A stretch of 64,000 nucleotides of DNA from assembly GCA_016630905.1 (NCBI GenBank), contig WBMQ01000010.1:806001-870000 (forward strand), in the 5' to 3' direction. The DNA comes from Capillidium heterosporum (lineage: Eukaryota; Entomophthoromycota; Entomophthoromycetes; Entomophthorales; Capillidiaceae). The position numbers and the translations under genes are program-made. The stretch's first letter is position 1, and each line of letters opens with the position of its first letter. Positions 12,001 to 22,376 of the stretch are shown here, piece by piece. Under the pieces are notes generated by a model, which saw only the letters and a list, made by a program, of their open reading frames with translations, was not told where the DNA came from and did no database searches.

Positions 12001-12321
12001 GGCCTGTATAAAGCTACTGACATTCCAGCTTTGATCCAGTTGGAAAAGTTAAAAATGTTGATAAATGGCAGGTACTTGAATGTACCCCTCTACAAAAACT
12101 ACGATCCAAATAAGGCCCATCAGTGGATACCCTGTTTAAAAACAACCTATAAGCTGTGGTCGGCTCTTCAAAGTAAATGTGATGATATTGAAAGTGAGGA
12201 GAGGCAGTTGGATTGGAAGATGTTGGAGGATCTGGTACCAGATAGTAAAGTCTACTTGAAACGTAGAAGAAAATTCGAGCTACATAAGGCGATTGCTTCT
12301 AATAAGATGCAAAGACATTAA
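9038..12321 (+). CDS. Large von Willebrand factor A domain protein, frame broken once
   Basis: Two overlapping frames (9038-11740, and about 11650-12321) form one protein of about 1,090 residues. Residues about 50-230 are a VWA domain whose MIDAS motif reads DRSSSMNGKP, with FTDGEDM downstream. The rest resembles a family of cytosolic VWA proteins known from Dictyostelium and early fungi, with blocks such as GDCIGLGLQVRRSE and VLPLYINQEHWEIA. The biochemical role is unknown; metal-dependent protein binding is expected from the VWA fold. Near 11700 the reading moves from frame 2 to frame 1, either by one missing base (around 11709, CGCAAGAA) or by a 32-nt GT-AG intron at 11650-11681, which restores frame exactly. 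Every other intron checked here is at least 37 nt, so the missing base is slightly preferred. The C-terminal part contains RRQALLDGTYRNFIG and a basic tail. Confidence 0.75.
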
Positions 12322-12754
12322 ATTAAATATAATTTACATATTAAAAAGTTAGATAGCATTAGTTTCAAGCGTAAATATACATTTCAAAATAGAAAACTGA
12401 TAGCATCGATTAAGCTTGTATAACTGTAATAGGGATAAAACTGATAGACATACGAGTTATAGCTTTATAAACTAAGCTGAAAGTTTGCATACAATAAAGT
12501 TTAAGGTATTCTTATGATCGAAGTCTATTATTTTGGATTTCCAAAAAGATATATTTAGCTTAAGATGATGGATTCCGATTAGAATAGTATAATGGTAGTT
12601 AGCAAAAAATCATGTTTATTAAATAAATACAATTGACTTTCATATTTAACTTAACGTCTTTAAAAGTTTGATATATATGTAAAATGCCTTCAATAGGTAC
12701 GGTTGGTATTATAGTCAAAAGCCACTACTGGCTACAATAATTCACCAAAAAGAC
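12322..12754. other. Convergent 3' intergenic
   Basis: AT-rich spacer between the VWA gene and the leftward RabGAP gene. No gene seen. Confidence 0.4.
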
Positions 12755-14314
12755 TCAGTACCATCTCACTATCCACCCAATCAATATAGCCAATATTACA
12801 ACAACAATAGCTCCAACTCCATACCAACCATGCTTACCAAACGTAACTGCAACCCTACTTATATGTTTGTAGTAAAACATCAACCATCTATTCCAAACCA
12901 ACCCCAAACTATTTACTTTTTGTACTTTATCACTGTTTCGGCTTAAATTATCGACATTACAGATTTCCAGCAACTTGACCATATCCTTAGCATTTCGAAC
13001 TTTTCGCAACTCATTGTCCACTTTAAATAGATTGGATCTACGAAATTATACAGGTAAAAATACATATAAATACAAATATAAAAACAAGATTTACCTAGAA
13101 TCAATTGGATCGACAACACTTAACAGAAACATTGGATTGTACCGGTGGAGTAGTTGCAGCGCCAACTTGACAACCAGCTGTATGTCATGCCCAGTAGACT
13201 TATCTAAACTTAGCTTCTTGGGTAGCTTTGTCAAAGTGCTAAAGATAATGGCATTGTCCGGTTCCAATTCTAATATAAATTCCCTAAAGCTAACCAAAAT
13301 CTAAAAGTATTTTGTAAATAAAACTATTGCAAAAATTAGTATTTACAGCCACACTTAAATATATAGGTAAAGTAGGTCCAAACTTGATAATGACATCAAA
13401 CAAATATAGGCACAGTTGAATATCAGAGATGTCATGGCTGAACCAAGTCAATAGCCAGGAGATGGCAAAGTACGGTTCAACTTCCAACCTACAATATTAA
13501 AAAATAGGGACATGTATGTTGACTTACTCGACCAAAAAGTTGTAAAGTTGGACGTCGACTAACTCCAACAGACAGTACATCTTCTTCAACAAGTGGACGG
13601 TGTTGTTCAAATTGGACTGTAAAAATTCCAACAGGTAAAATTCGGTCAGCATGTATAACATTTTGAAGCTGGTATTGAGGTCGACGCTTAATATCAATAC
13701 ACTTGCTATGTCATGATATCCCTATCGAAAAGTTAATTTAGTTGTCGGTAGGAAACGGTACTTGATAGTAGAATAAGCTAGTATCCAATTTCAAAACTTT
13801 GGTTATCAACCGAGTAAGCTCCTTTATTTTTATCTGACGGTCTATTTTACTTAGCTCTAGCATTGATAAAATAAAAGCATTAGGTATAATAGTCAAATTT
13901 GGGTTACTTGTATGGTGGAAAGCTCGGTTCGTATCCAATTTAACTTGATTTTCCTCTTTGTGTTTTACCACTATTTTAAAAAATAAAGAATGTCGATAAT
14001 CTTACATAATAAAAATTTACTTTGATATTGGTAATTTGGTAACAGATCTATTTTCAATTTCCTTTCCCTATTTATAAATGTATTTATCATTAATTTATAA
14101 AAATAAATTATGAGGTTACCATTCTAAAAAATCAATGTTTACTTTATATTTTCCATCCCTATCTTTATAAATCTGAGGTAGCTGCTGATCGACTTTCGAA
14201 TTCATTTCTTGGTATCTTTCGCTTGAGCTCGTGTTATTCTTTGTCAAAAAGGATTGCTGCAAATATAGCGTAGTTGAGAAAGAGTCACTCACCCAACTTG
14301 ATCTGAGCTATCAT
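12755..14314 (-). CDS. GYP8: TBC-domain RabGAP, Gyp8/TBC1D20 type
   Basis: An intron-rich gene. The exons I could join give a protein of roughly 390 residues, close to TBC1D20. The TBC fold stimulates GTP hydrolysis on Rab proteins; this subfamily acts on Rab1/Ypt1 and Rab2 at the ER-Golgi boundary. Seen: the arginine-finger motif in VKLDTNRAFHH, the glutamine-finger motif across an exon join in FYYQGYHDIA, then EPYFAISWLLTWFSHD, which is diagnostic of the family. The last exon ends in a single membrane helix (YGVGAIVVVILAILIGWIV) only two residues before the stop (RWY), giving a tail-anchored ER protein as in TBC1D20 and Gyp8. The first exon is short (MIAQIKLG). The start at 14314 is the first ATG after an in-frame stop and is less certain than the body. 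The window also encodes Rab2 at 40.6 kb, a plausible substrate. Confidence 0.82.
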
Positions 14315-14669
14315 TTATGATGATGACGTTAGAAGTTTGATAAATGGCTAATTTATTGGATTAAAGGACCTTAATTCGATAAATTATACGTCTATTTAAC
14401 TTTTTGGAGGAGAATTACATATTTTACTTCCTTGGAAGTTAAGAAATTGAATAGGTAAGTTGAATTGTATTCATATTAAAATTCTTTAAATTCTAAAGGT
14501 AGATGCGACTTTCAGTAAATAGACACCATTTTACATTATAGTATACATGCTAGACATGAGTTTCCATTAATCCATCTTTAATCTTTGTTACCAGGCTAGT
14601 AGACCTCATAACTTTTTCATGAGAGGGTGTATTAAACAACTTTATAAAGTAGAAGCACCATATATAGGC

Positions 14670-15293
14670 TTACGGTTCGAAATCCGATAAAAATTTCAAT
14701 AAATCTGTCACAAAAGCTAACCTATAACTAATAATACCTTGCAATTTATAAAACTCACGTAAAGCTAGCGAGAGGATGGGGATCTTGGCATAAACTATTA
14801 GCCCAGCAACAATCACCATTACAGTAGCCTTGATACATTCGACAGGTGTATCAAATATGGCAGTGTTGGAAAACACGGGCATATCAGTTCTAATCAATCG
14901 GAATACAAAGTAAAAAATATACTTATCTTCATCCCTATCAAGGATTGCTTCGACAAACCTTAAGACTTGTGGAGGTCGGTATAGGTCCTATAGACCCTTT
15001 CCTCAGCAGTCTGTTTTAAATTAATGGCATCCCCCAATTTGATTCCAAAGTTATTAAAGGTTAGAGTAGTTTGTAGATAAAATTACATCTGAGAGGCAAA
15101 ATCTACTTTAGCTTGAGCTTCGTTGGACAACTGTTTCGTTAAGAGTAAGAAATAGCAAAATATTCCCTATAAAAACAACTATATAGGTACATATATAATG
15201 CTTGGTAATCTCATTAAAATAATTTTTAAACCCATTCCTAAGGTTTGCTAGATTATCCTTTGTAGCAAAGGGATTCGCAACATCGTCTGGCAT
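14670..15293 (-). pseudogene. Unrecognised membrane protein, probably decayed
   Basis: A first piece from an ATG at 15293 reads MPDDVANPFATKDNLANLRN and continues to a hydrophobic stretch. Candidate introns follow, then a second piece (14670-14920) reads LDRDEDKYIFYFVFRLIR and a long hydrophobic helix near VMVIVAGLIVYAKIPILSLA. Between them, good coding text in two frames (AEERVYRTYTD and PQVLRFVEAILDRDED) overlaps and is interrupted by a TAA, so no clean gene model joins the parts. The N-terminus has an NPF motif, as found in endocytic cargo and SCAMP-type proteins, but that is not enough to name it. It could be a real gene with one base error. Confidence 0.4.
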
Positions 15294-16427
15294 ATAGCAT
15301 ATAGTTGTATTAAATAGGAAGAGAATATTTTCCTCAAAGCCTACTAAAGTTCATATTTCTTCATTCAGCACCTTCAACTCCAATGTATCCAAATTAATAT
15401 TTAAATCGAATGATGAGTTAATCAGTAGTCAAACTCTAAGGTGTAAGTGAATCCAGTTGAGTAGGTAGATTATTATTTCAAAGTCGAATAGTCTTTAACT
15501 TATCAGAGTTTTCCTTATCGTTTTCGATTCATTTGTTCTTTTCTTCACTGTAGCTGATGGTATTATCAAACATCTCGTTCATGAAATTTCCAGATGTTGT
15601 AAGAAAGATATGTATTGGGCTTTCCAATGAAATTCTCAAATCAATGACTAAATTCCCTTTCACCACCTTACTATTGGAGTTTTAAGCTTAGGTAATAAGT
15701 GGACTGTATCTGATGAGTAAGCTTTGTAGAGTTCGATCACTCGCTTATCTTTCCAAACAAAATGTGCTAATTTATATTTTAGAAATGTTCCTCAATATCT
15801 GTAAAGACAATCAATTTGAAATGAGAACTCTCGAATTTCTCCGATGGTGTTTTGCATATTATTCCCAACATATACCATAAAAGAATATAAGCATAAACTT
15901 CAGACATATGTTATATAATATTTTATAGCTATTAAATTTCATGTATACGTTATGCTAGTATAGGATGCTATAAACAAACCAGTCTATAAATAGCTTTCAA
16001 GCTTACAAATTACAACTCTGAATACCCCACCATCCGTTTTAAAATTTCTAAAGGTGTACACTTCATTGTCTTTATGGCTAACCCAAATTCTAGTTATACC
16101 ACCCACAAACAAAGCAATTAAGGACAGAGTACCGATCGTAAAATTGGTTAGCCGAAGCAGGTTAGTAAATCCATATCAATATTGTAAGGGATAAGGTGGC
16201 ATCAAAGTTAATATTAAAAGATGGTAACAATGTTGGAGTGATAATGAAAGTATACTCGTTTTGGTTAAATTGAAATCATGACCCAAGATGTTAAATAGTT
16301 GATGGTATTAATTTACCAACTGAAAACAATACTATATAAACAACAGAAATGTTCATCCATTTTCCATCAACCAGCTTTACTTAATACCACCCTCTAATAA
16401 AGACCACCTAAAATAACAACTTTAAAA
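15294..16427. other. Intergenic with a decayed leftward ORF
   Basis: On the minus strand, roughly 15680 down to 15550, a stretch reads VVKGNLVIDLRISLESPIHI and continues to a TGA. Just upstream another frame reads HFVWKDKRVIELYKAYSSD. This looks like an old coding remnant with shifts. The rest is AT-rich with nothing recognised. Confidence 0.3.
16333..16340 (+). promoter_or_regulatory. TATA box TATATAAA
   Basis: TATATAAA lies 88 bp upstream of the start of the serine-rich wall protein, a normal place for a fungal core promoter. The word is common in this AT-rich DNA, so confidence is limited. Confidence 0.3.
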
Positions 16428-16715
16428 ATGCATTTCATCAACGTAATCACCACTACCTTGTTCTTTAGCACCTACCTAAGTCAATCGGCCAGTGGATCCC
16501 AGTCCAAAGCTCCAGCATCGGCATCGGCTTCCGGTTCAGTAGCTGTAGCCAGTGGTAGTGCCAGCGCCTCAGCACCTTCCGGTTCCGGCTCGTTTAGTGC
16601 CAAGAACAGTACTGATTCCAAGTCTAAAGGATTAGGTGGAAGTACCTCCGATGCTAATATGATCGTTCTACCATTGTTGTCCTTAGCCTTGGTTCAGATT
16701 GTCAACTTGGTTTAA
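16428..16715 (+). CDS. Small serine/alanine-rich GPI-anchored wall protein
   Basis: A single exon encodes 95 residues. Residues 1-20 form a signal peptide (MHFINVITTTLFFSTYLSQS). Residues 21-75 are almost entirely Ser, Ala, Gly and Lys in short ASASG-type repeats, a substrate for O-mannosylation, with one NST N-glycosylation site. The C-terminus is a hydrophobic tail (MIVLPLLSLALVQIVNLV) preceded by small residues (GGSTSDAN) that fit a GPI attachment site. The protein is therefore expected at the plasma membrane or cell wall. Such proteins have no enzymatic role. It stands alone between gene-poor stretches, with a TATA box upstream. Confidence 0.75.
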   Translation: MHFINVITTTLFFSTYLSQSASGSQSKAPASASASGSVAVASGSASASAPSGSGSFSAKNSTDSKSKGLGGSTSDANMIVLPLLSLALVQIVNLV

Positions 16716-17526
16716 ATTTGAGTTATAGATAGATACTATTAAATCATTTATACTATTTTATTAACTTTATATATTTTGTATTACATAGCTTATTCTTTTC
16801 AAACATTCATATAGTTTAAATGAGCTATTGAAAGATGAGCAAGCCGATTTTAGTGTAGGTAGCGAATAGATCAACTCACTTTGACAGTATATGTTTATAA
16901 AAGTGAAGTATCGCCTCTATATTACCTATATACTAAGCTTTGTAAGTAACATGTATTTGAATTTCAACAATTTTTAGCTGATAAAGGCTTTTACGAATGT
17001 TGAAGGTAGGTGAAGGAACTTTAAACAAGGGTATGGAGGGGTTAAGATTATTTGCCAAAGATTGAATGGAAGGTTTGTAGGCTGATCCTGCTTTGACTTT
17101 AGCTGAGGCCACGACAAAGTATATGGAATCAAGTAACATATATTTCACGGTGCAGTGTAGGCCTTGAAGTTTTTATCTGAATAGACGGCAAGTTGAAATT
17201 TATTACCAGTTGCTTCACTATGTAGTGTGGTTGGAGAGGATTTGATGTTTCTAAACTCGTCAAACTTATTTGAGATTCATTTTAATTTTCTTAATAGAAT
17301 AAAGATAGATAATACCGATTCAGGTAGCAGCTACCTATCGCCATTACTTAGACTTGAGTATATAAGTTATTTGCACCACTAAAAGTAACGCTGTAGTAGA
17401 AGTAGAGAGCGATGTAAAGTGTAGCTTCATCAAGATCTTAAAATATGAATCTAATATAAAGCATTCATATAAACTTTTAAAGGTCTATAGCATAACATTA
17501 AGAAATTTAATAGCATAATTAAATCT
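16716..17526. other. Intergenic
   Basis: A leftward open frame at 16933-17148 (text such as PSIQSLANNLNPSIPLFKVP) has some protein character. Its annotated start would be GTG, and its ATG-started form is under 70 residues. No firm gene. Confidence 0.3.
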
Positions 17527-18138
17527 TTAATTATAGGAGAGATTCAAGATCTTATGGTTCTTGGAGATGCTAACGGTTAAGCGGTCAGGGTTGAAATCAG
17601 TGGCGGCGTTCTCACCTACAATGATGATGCGATAAGGTTTAGGCAACTCCTTCTCCTTGACCTACGAACAGCCATTAGTATATTGTACAAAATACTATTA
17701 AAGCTAAATAAGACTTACGGTACGCATGGGGTCATGCATTTCCTCGTTATCGACCAAGTACTTGCCAATCCACTTGGTATACTTGGTAGGAACGGGCTTG
17801 GAAGTGGTAGGTTTGGAATCAGGTTTAGGGGTAGGTTTGTGGCACTTCTTAGGGGATTTGACGGAGTGGGAAGGTTTCTTGGCAATATTAGTGGAGTTTT
17901 TAGGAGGAATGACGGGATAAGAGGGCTCCTTGGCGATCTCAGTAGGCTTTTTGGGGATGTAGACGGGGTAAGGAGGGTTTCTTGATAGGGTAAGAAGGCT
18001 TATCGCTATCTTGGGGAAGAGAAGTTGCTACCGATAGTCCAATCAGAGTGGTGGCAACTACACTGTACTAAAATTGAATTCATAAATATTGGGCTATGTG
18101 AGTTTTATATGTACCTTAATACCGCTAGTGAACTTCAT
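17527..18138 (-). CDS. Secreted Lys/Pro-rich protein with an I78-type protease-inhibitor-like tail, frame broken once
   Basis: Three exons. The first (MKFTSGIK) is joined by a 47-nt intron to a hydrophobic run (YSVVATTLIGLSVATS), together forming a signal peptide. A repeat region follows with units like KPSYP, PPYPVYIPKK and EPSYPVIPPK. Then come KWIGKYLVDNEEMHDPMRT and, after a second intron, YRIIIVGENAATDFNPDRLT and VSISKNHKIL. The tail matches the pattern of potato-type inhibitor I78 proteins (W-x-x-L...V..G...T.DF.PDRL.V...), which block subtilisin- and trypsin-like serine proteases outside the cell. At 17974 one extra base (AAA CCC [T] CCT TAC, minus strand) shifts the frame inside the repeat. 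Unshifted, the protein would stop within a few codons. It lies in the same 64 kb as a secreted trypsin. The I78 call is by eye and moderate. Confidence 0.55.
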
Positions 18139-20747
18139 TGTCTAAATTAATTGATTGCTATCTTATATTGGAAATGTACTTTCCTCCTTTATATACCTTT
18201 ATGTTTTCAAAAATTTTAAAGTATTAATAAACTCGTTTTTATATAGCTTAAAATAGATATCCTATGTTAAATTAAGACATCTGCCATAGCTTATAAATTC
18301 AATTAAAGAGCACCACCACATAAATCTTCCTTATTACTTGCGTAAGTTGGATTCACCATTGTTCCCAATCCTTTTCAAACCCATCTAGCACTTAAATATA
18401 TAGCCGCTGCTACCTATGAAAGTAATTTGTGCCTTTTAAGTCAAGCTACTTCAGATTCTATAGCTGTATAAAGTAGCTTGCATCCTTTGTAGTTAGGTTC
18501 TAATTTTATCTTCGTTTGCTATATAAAGCCCTATTTTTAACTACATGTTCATAAGAATATAGGTGAGTCAACAAAGTAAAGTGGCTGAATAATTCCATTT
18601 CAAACCTATAAATATATTCAAAATATAGATCTGATTCAGAATCTCTAAATGAATTACTAGCAAGTAATTTTTTAAAACTTTATTTGCTCACGGCCTTTCT
18701 AGGTAATGAAAGAAAATTTACACCCAATTAACCTCAGACAGCCCATTTTCGGAGAAGTCCGTTTGGCCGATTTGACTACTAATGAGGATGATGATTGTAT
18801 TATACAGTTATTTTAATATATACTATATCATTAAAATACACTGCATCATTGTCAATACCAAACACCATTTGATATACAGCATACAGTAATATAGTGCCTA
18901 GTTTAGTGGTTCTTTACAAATTCAGGCTATATCCCAATGGAACAAATTTAAATATGAAATTAATTGAGCACACCTATTTTAAAGTTCCCGTAAATTTAGA
19001 TTACAATCCACTGGACTATCGGTAGACAACGAAATGGTAGGTCTAACTCATTGCTTTTTGCCTATATATGTATTTTATCGGTGACCTTCGGTATCGAACT
19101 TCAATCCGATCTAGTACCGATTAGATTCTATTTTAGTAGTTTAGCCATTCTACTGCAGCTATGGAATGAATGTAAAAGGTTGTAATAACTGTTCAAAGAT
19201 TTAAATTTGTAGTTGTAAAAGTATATTCACAGAAGGTACCATTTCATAAAATTTGACATTTTCAAAGGTAAGCGAAGGATATTTTTTTAGGTTAATAACT
19301 TATAGCTACATTATAATTCGAAATACTTGTCTAATAATATTAATTAGCATTTGTAATTTTATATATAATGCTGCACGAAAGAAATATTAACAATATTAAT
19401 GAGTTAATTCTTGGTTTAGCCTAGAATCCATAACTTTTAAAAATAAACTCACCTTCAAAGTTGCTTCCTCTATTCCAATATATATACTATTTAATTAATT
19501 GCTAATACTGTAAGTTTAATTCGGATTAGAAAGGTTTTTCATTTAGATTGGCTGATGAAATAATTATCAAATTTTTAGGGATGTATAGGTACTCATCGAA
19601 AGACCTATTTTATCTATCACTTAGGGTGTAAAGACCTAGATGCCTTTAAAACTCTCTAAAAGAAACCTTTTATGTATTAATTTTTAATAATGGTATCTAT
19701 GTAGTTTTAAAAAAATAAACTTTGTAGGTATAGAGAACTTTTGATATATAGATATTTTGATATATTGTTTATAAAAGGGTTGATTTTAGCAACCCATTAT
19801 AAAGAATATAAATTATTAATTAGCGCTAATTATTGAATATTATCAACTAAAAAGTTTATTTTTCCTTATAAAAAACACTCTTATAATGATGTTTTATCGT
19901 ATCAATAACTATAAGCAAAGCGATATTAGTTCGATATAAGCTGAAAAAAAGTACTGCTGAATATTAAATCCCAATTTGCCAGCAATTTATAAACCCCACG
20001 TAATTTTACTTATGTGCTCGCTTTACATCATTGACTATTAGATGGGAAATGAGATTACTGCTTCGAAAATGCTATCCTTCCCTCGTTATAAACTGTGTAA
20101 AAATTGATGACAGAAATTTAGTTTATAACGAACCAGCCTATATTGCAATGTTTACTATGTAAGCGTATCTTCATTCTAAAATAGAGAACAGCTAGATTTA
20201 GTTGTACTCTAATCAGCATAGCATATATTTCTTAGGGCTAGTTATCTAAAGGGCATTCTAACCAGAAATATATTCTAAAGTTAGAGATGTAAAGCCTATA
20301 AAATGATCATGCAAGAAGTGGATTTCAGCTGTAGAGAATTTAGGAATTCTTGAAAGGATTGAGAATTCCATTTTTGAGAGTGTGACATTGGAACGCAGTA
20401 CCTTATTTAGAATAAAATCCCCCAGGGGTAAAGTATAGTCAATTCTTCAAACAAGCTTACTTGGAAGTTGAGTTTGCCATTATCTGCTCTAGATATTTGA
20501 ATCGAGGTTTGCCAGTAATGTGACTATATTTGCAATTAGCGTTGATCACAAAGTCAAGGTCAGAAGGGATGGTGATCATGGATGGAACAGATGGTGTCAG
20601 CTATACTCAAATATATTTTTATTGTAAAATTTATGTATATTAGCAAGATTTATAAGTATGAGCTTCTACATAAGTATAAATAGAGACCCAATAACTTCAA
20701 AGCCAAAGTCAAAAATTCATCTCTACTAACCACAACTTCTCAACGTT
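18139..20747. other. Large AT-rich intergenic region with small coding remnants
   Basis: About 2.6 kb. At 18706-18816 an ATG-started run of 36 codons begins MKENLHPINLRQPIFGEV, and at 19041-19190 a hydrophobic run reads LLFAYICILSVTFGIELQSD. On the minus strand at 20465-20580 a run reads MITIPSDLDFVINANCKYSH. None has a recognised domain or an intact gene structure; they look like scattered relics. Confidence 0.3.
20675..20682 (+). promoter_or_regulatory. TATA box TATAAATA
   Basis: TATAAATA is centred about 70 bp upstream of the peptide transporter start codon, a suitable place for a strong fungal core promoter. Confidence 0.35.
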
Positions 20748-22376
20748 ATGGATGATATCAAAACTCCCGATGGTTTCGGTGAGAACCTCACCGAGCGCGA
20801 GCGCCAGTTGCTGGAACAGGAACGTATCATCAACGCCGAGCTGGATGCCAAATTGCAAGCCAATATCGACAAGTTCCCCAAGGCCATCTACTTCATCTTG
20901 CCCAACGAGTTCTGCGAACGTTTCTGCTACTATGGTATCAAGAACTTGCTCAACAACTACATGAAGAGTGCCTTCGGTTTCGCACCCCATATTGCCAAAT
21001 CTCAGGCCCATCTATTCAGTGCCTTGGTTTATATGTTCCCCTTGGTTGGTGCCGCTGTTTCCGATTCTTTCTTAGGAAAATATCACACTATCGTCTACTT
21101 CTCCTGCGTCTACTTGCTCGGTAACACCCTCCTCTCTGTCTTCTCCATAAACGGTCTTCTCGCTCCCTATGGTGAGTATCCCTTCTGGTCCTATATCATC
21201 CCTGCTATTCTTATCGCCATCGGTGCCGGTGGTATCAAACCCTGTGTCTCTTCTCATGGTGGTGATCAGTTCTTGCCTTCTCAGACTTTGTTGATGGATA
21301 AGTTCTTCGCTCTGTTCTATGTTTCTATCAATGTCGGTGCCTTCATTTCCCAGTACTTGACCCCCTACCTCAAAGAATATGTCCAGTGTTTCGGTTCTCC
21401 CTGTTACTTCATCTCCTATATCATCCCCACCGGGTTCTTTGCCATCGCTTTGGGTGTCTTCATGATCGGTCACCGTTACTATCGTATCGTTCCTCCTCAG
21501 GGTGAATTCTTGCCCTGGAAGGCCTGCAAGGTTGCTTTCAGCGCCAACAGCAAGTACTACAAAGCCTCTGCTTCTGAACGTCAAGCTAAGGGTCACTGGC
21601 TCAAGTTTGCTGAAGAGGAATACGGTGCTGAATTCGTTGAAGAAACCCGTCTCTTTGGTAAGATCATTGTTATGTTCATCCCCATTATCTTCATGTGGGT
21701 ACTCTATGATCAGAACAGTACCGAATGGCAGAACCAGTACGAGTTCATGGGTCACACCTTCTTAGGCTTCATCCCCATGCCCACTGAAGCTTCCTCCAAC
21801 ATCAACTCCATCCTTATCATCATCATGGTCCCCATCCTCTCTTACTGGGTATACCCCTTCCTCGAGAAGCGCGGTATCCGTATGCCCCTCCTCACCCGTA
21901 TGATCTGGGGCTACTTATTGGTTATCTTATCTTTCGTTGTCTCTGCTTGCTTGCAGTACGCCGTCGATGCCAACTCTGGTTTACGTACTCATAAGAACAA
22001 CGTCCAGCTCACTTGCCCTGGTTGTGTTGATGGTACTGCTCAACTCCCCCAGTGGATCCTCGTCTCCCTCGGTGAAGCCATGATCTCCCCCACCGGTGTT
22101 CAATTTGCCTACACTCAGGTTGGTCGTCAGATGAAAGCTTCCTCCACCTCCATCTGGCTGTTGACCTCAGCTCTCGGCAACTACGTCGTCTTGATCTTGG
22201 AGTACCCCTTGCACAATATCGATTCTTCAGCTACCCGCCAGTGGATCTACGTTGTCATTTCCTCTTGCTTCTTTGCCCTTTTCATATACCTTGCTAAGTT
22301 CTGGTATGTCAGCAAGGAGGATGAGGAGGCTGCTAACGCCGTCAACAACGAAACTTCCATGGCTCTTAAGGAATGA
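20748..22376 (+). CDS. Proton-coupled oligopeptide transporter (POT/PTR, SLC15-like)
   Basis: An intronless gene of 542 residues, the usual POT length, that imports di- and tripeptides with protons across the plasma membrane. Seen: the family signature ExxERFxYYG as EFCERFCYYG in helix 1, then GKYHTIVYF, GAGGIKPCVSSHGGDQF and FFALFYVSINVGAFIS of the second POT signature. Around 12 hydrophobic helices follow, with a central cytosolic stretch reading GHWLKFAEEEYGAEF. That block and WVLYDQNSTEWQNQ are closer to animal PepT1/PepT2 than to yeast Ptr2. Both termini are charged and cytosolic. The coding DNA is clearly richer in C and G than its surroundings (many ATC, TTC, CCC and CTC codons), which fits high expression or foreign origin. 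I leave the gene symbol empty because the yeast PTR2 name may not fit this subfamily. Confidence 0.93.
   Translation: MDDIKTPDGFGENLTERERQLLEQERIINAELDAKLQANIDKFPKAIYFILPNEFCERFCYYGIKNLLNNYMKSAFGFAPHIAKSQAHLFSALVYMFPLVGAAVSDSFLGKYHTIVYFSCVYLLGNTLLSVFSINGLLAPYGEYPFWSYIIPAILIAIGAGGIKPCVSSHGGDQFLPSQTLLMDKFFALFYVSINVGAFISQYLTPYLKEYVQCFGSPCYFISYIIPTGFFAIALGVFMIGHRYYRIVPPQGEFLPWKACKVAFSANSKYYKASASERQAKGHWLKFAEEEYGAEFVEETRLFGKIIVMFIPIIFMWVLYDQNSTEWQNQYEFMGHTFLGFIPMPTEASSNINSILIIIMVPILSYWVYPFLEKRGIRMPLLTRMIWGYLLVILSFVVSACLQYAVDANSGLRTHKNNVQLTCPGCVDGTAQLPQWILVSLGEAMISPTGVQFAYTQVGRQMKASSTSIWLLTSALGNYVVLILEYPLHNIDSSATRQWIYVVISSCFFALFIYLAKFWYVSKEDEEAANAVNNETSMALKE

Noticed and set aside
21072-21755. Long leftward open frame of 227 codons inside the peptide transporter.
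   Set aside because: Antisense shadow of a GC-rich coding frame, with no conserved text.
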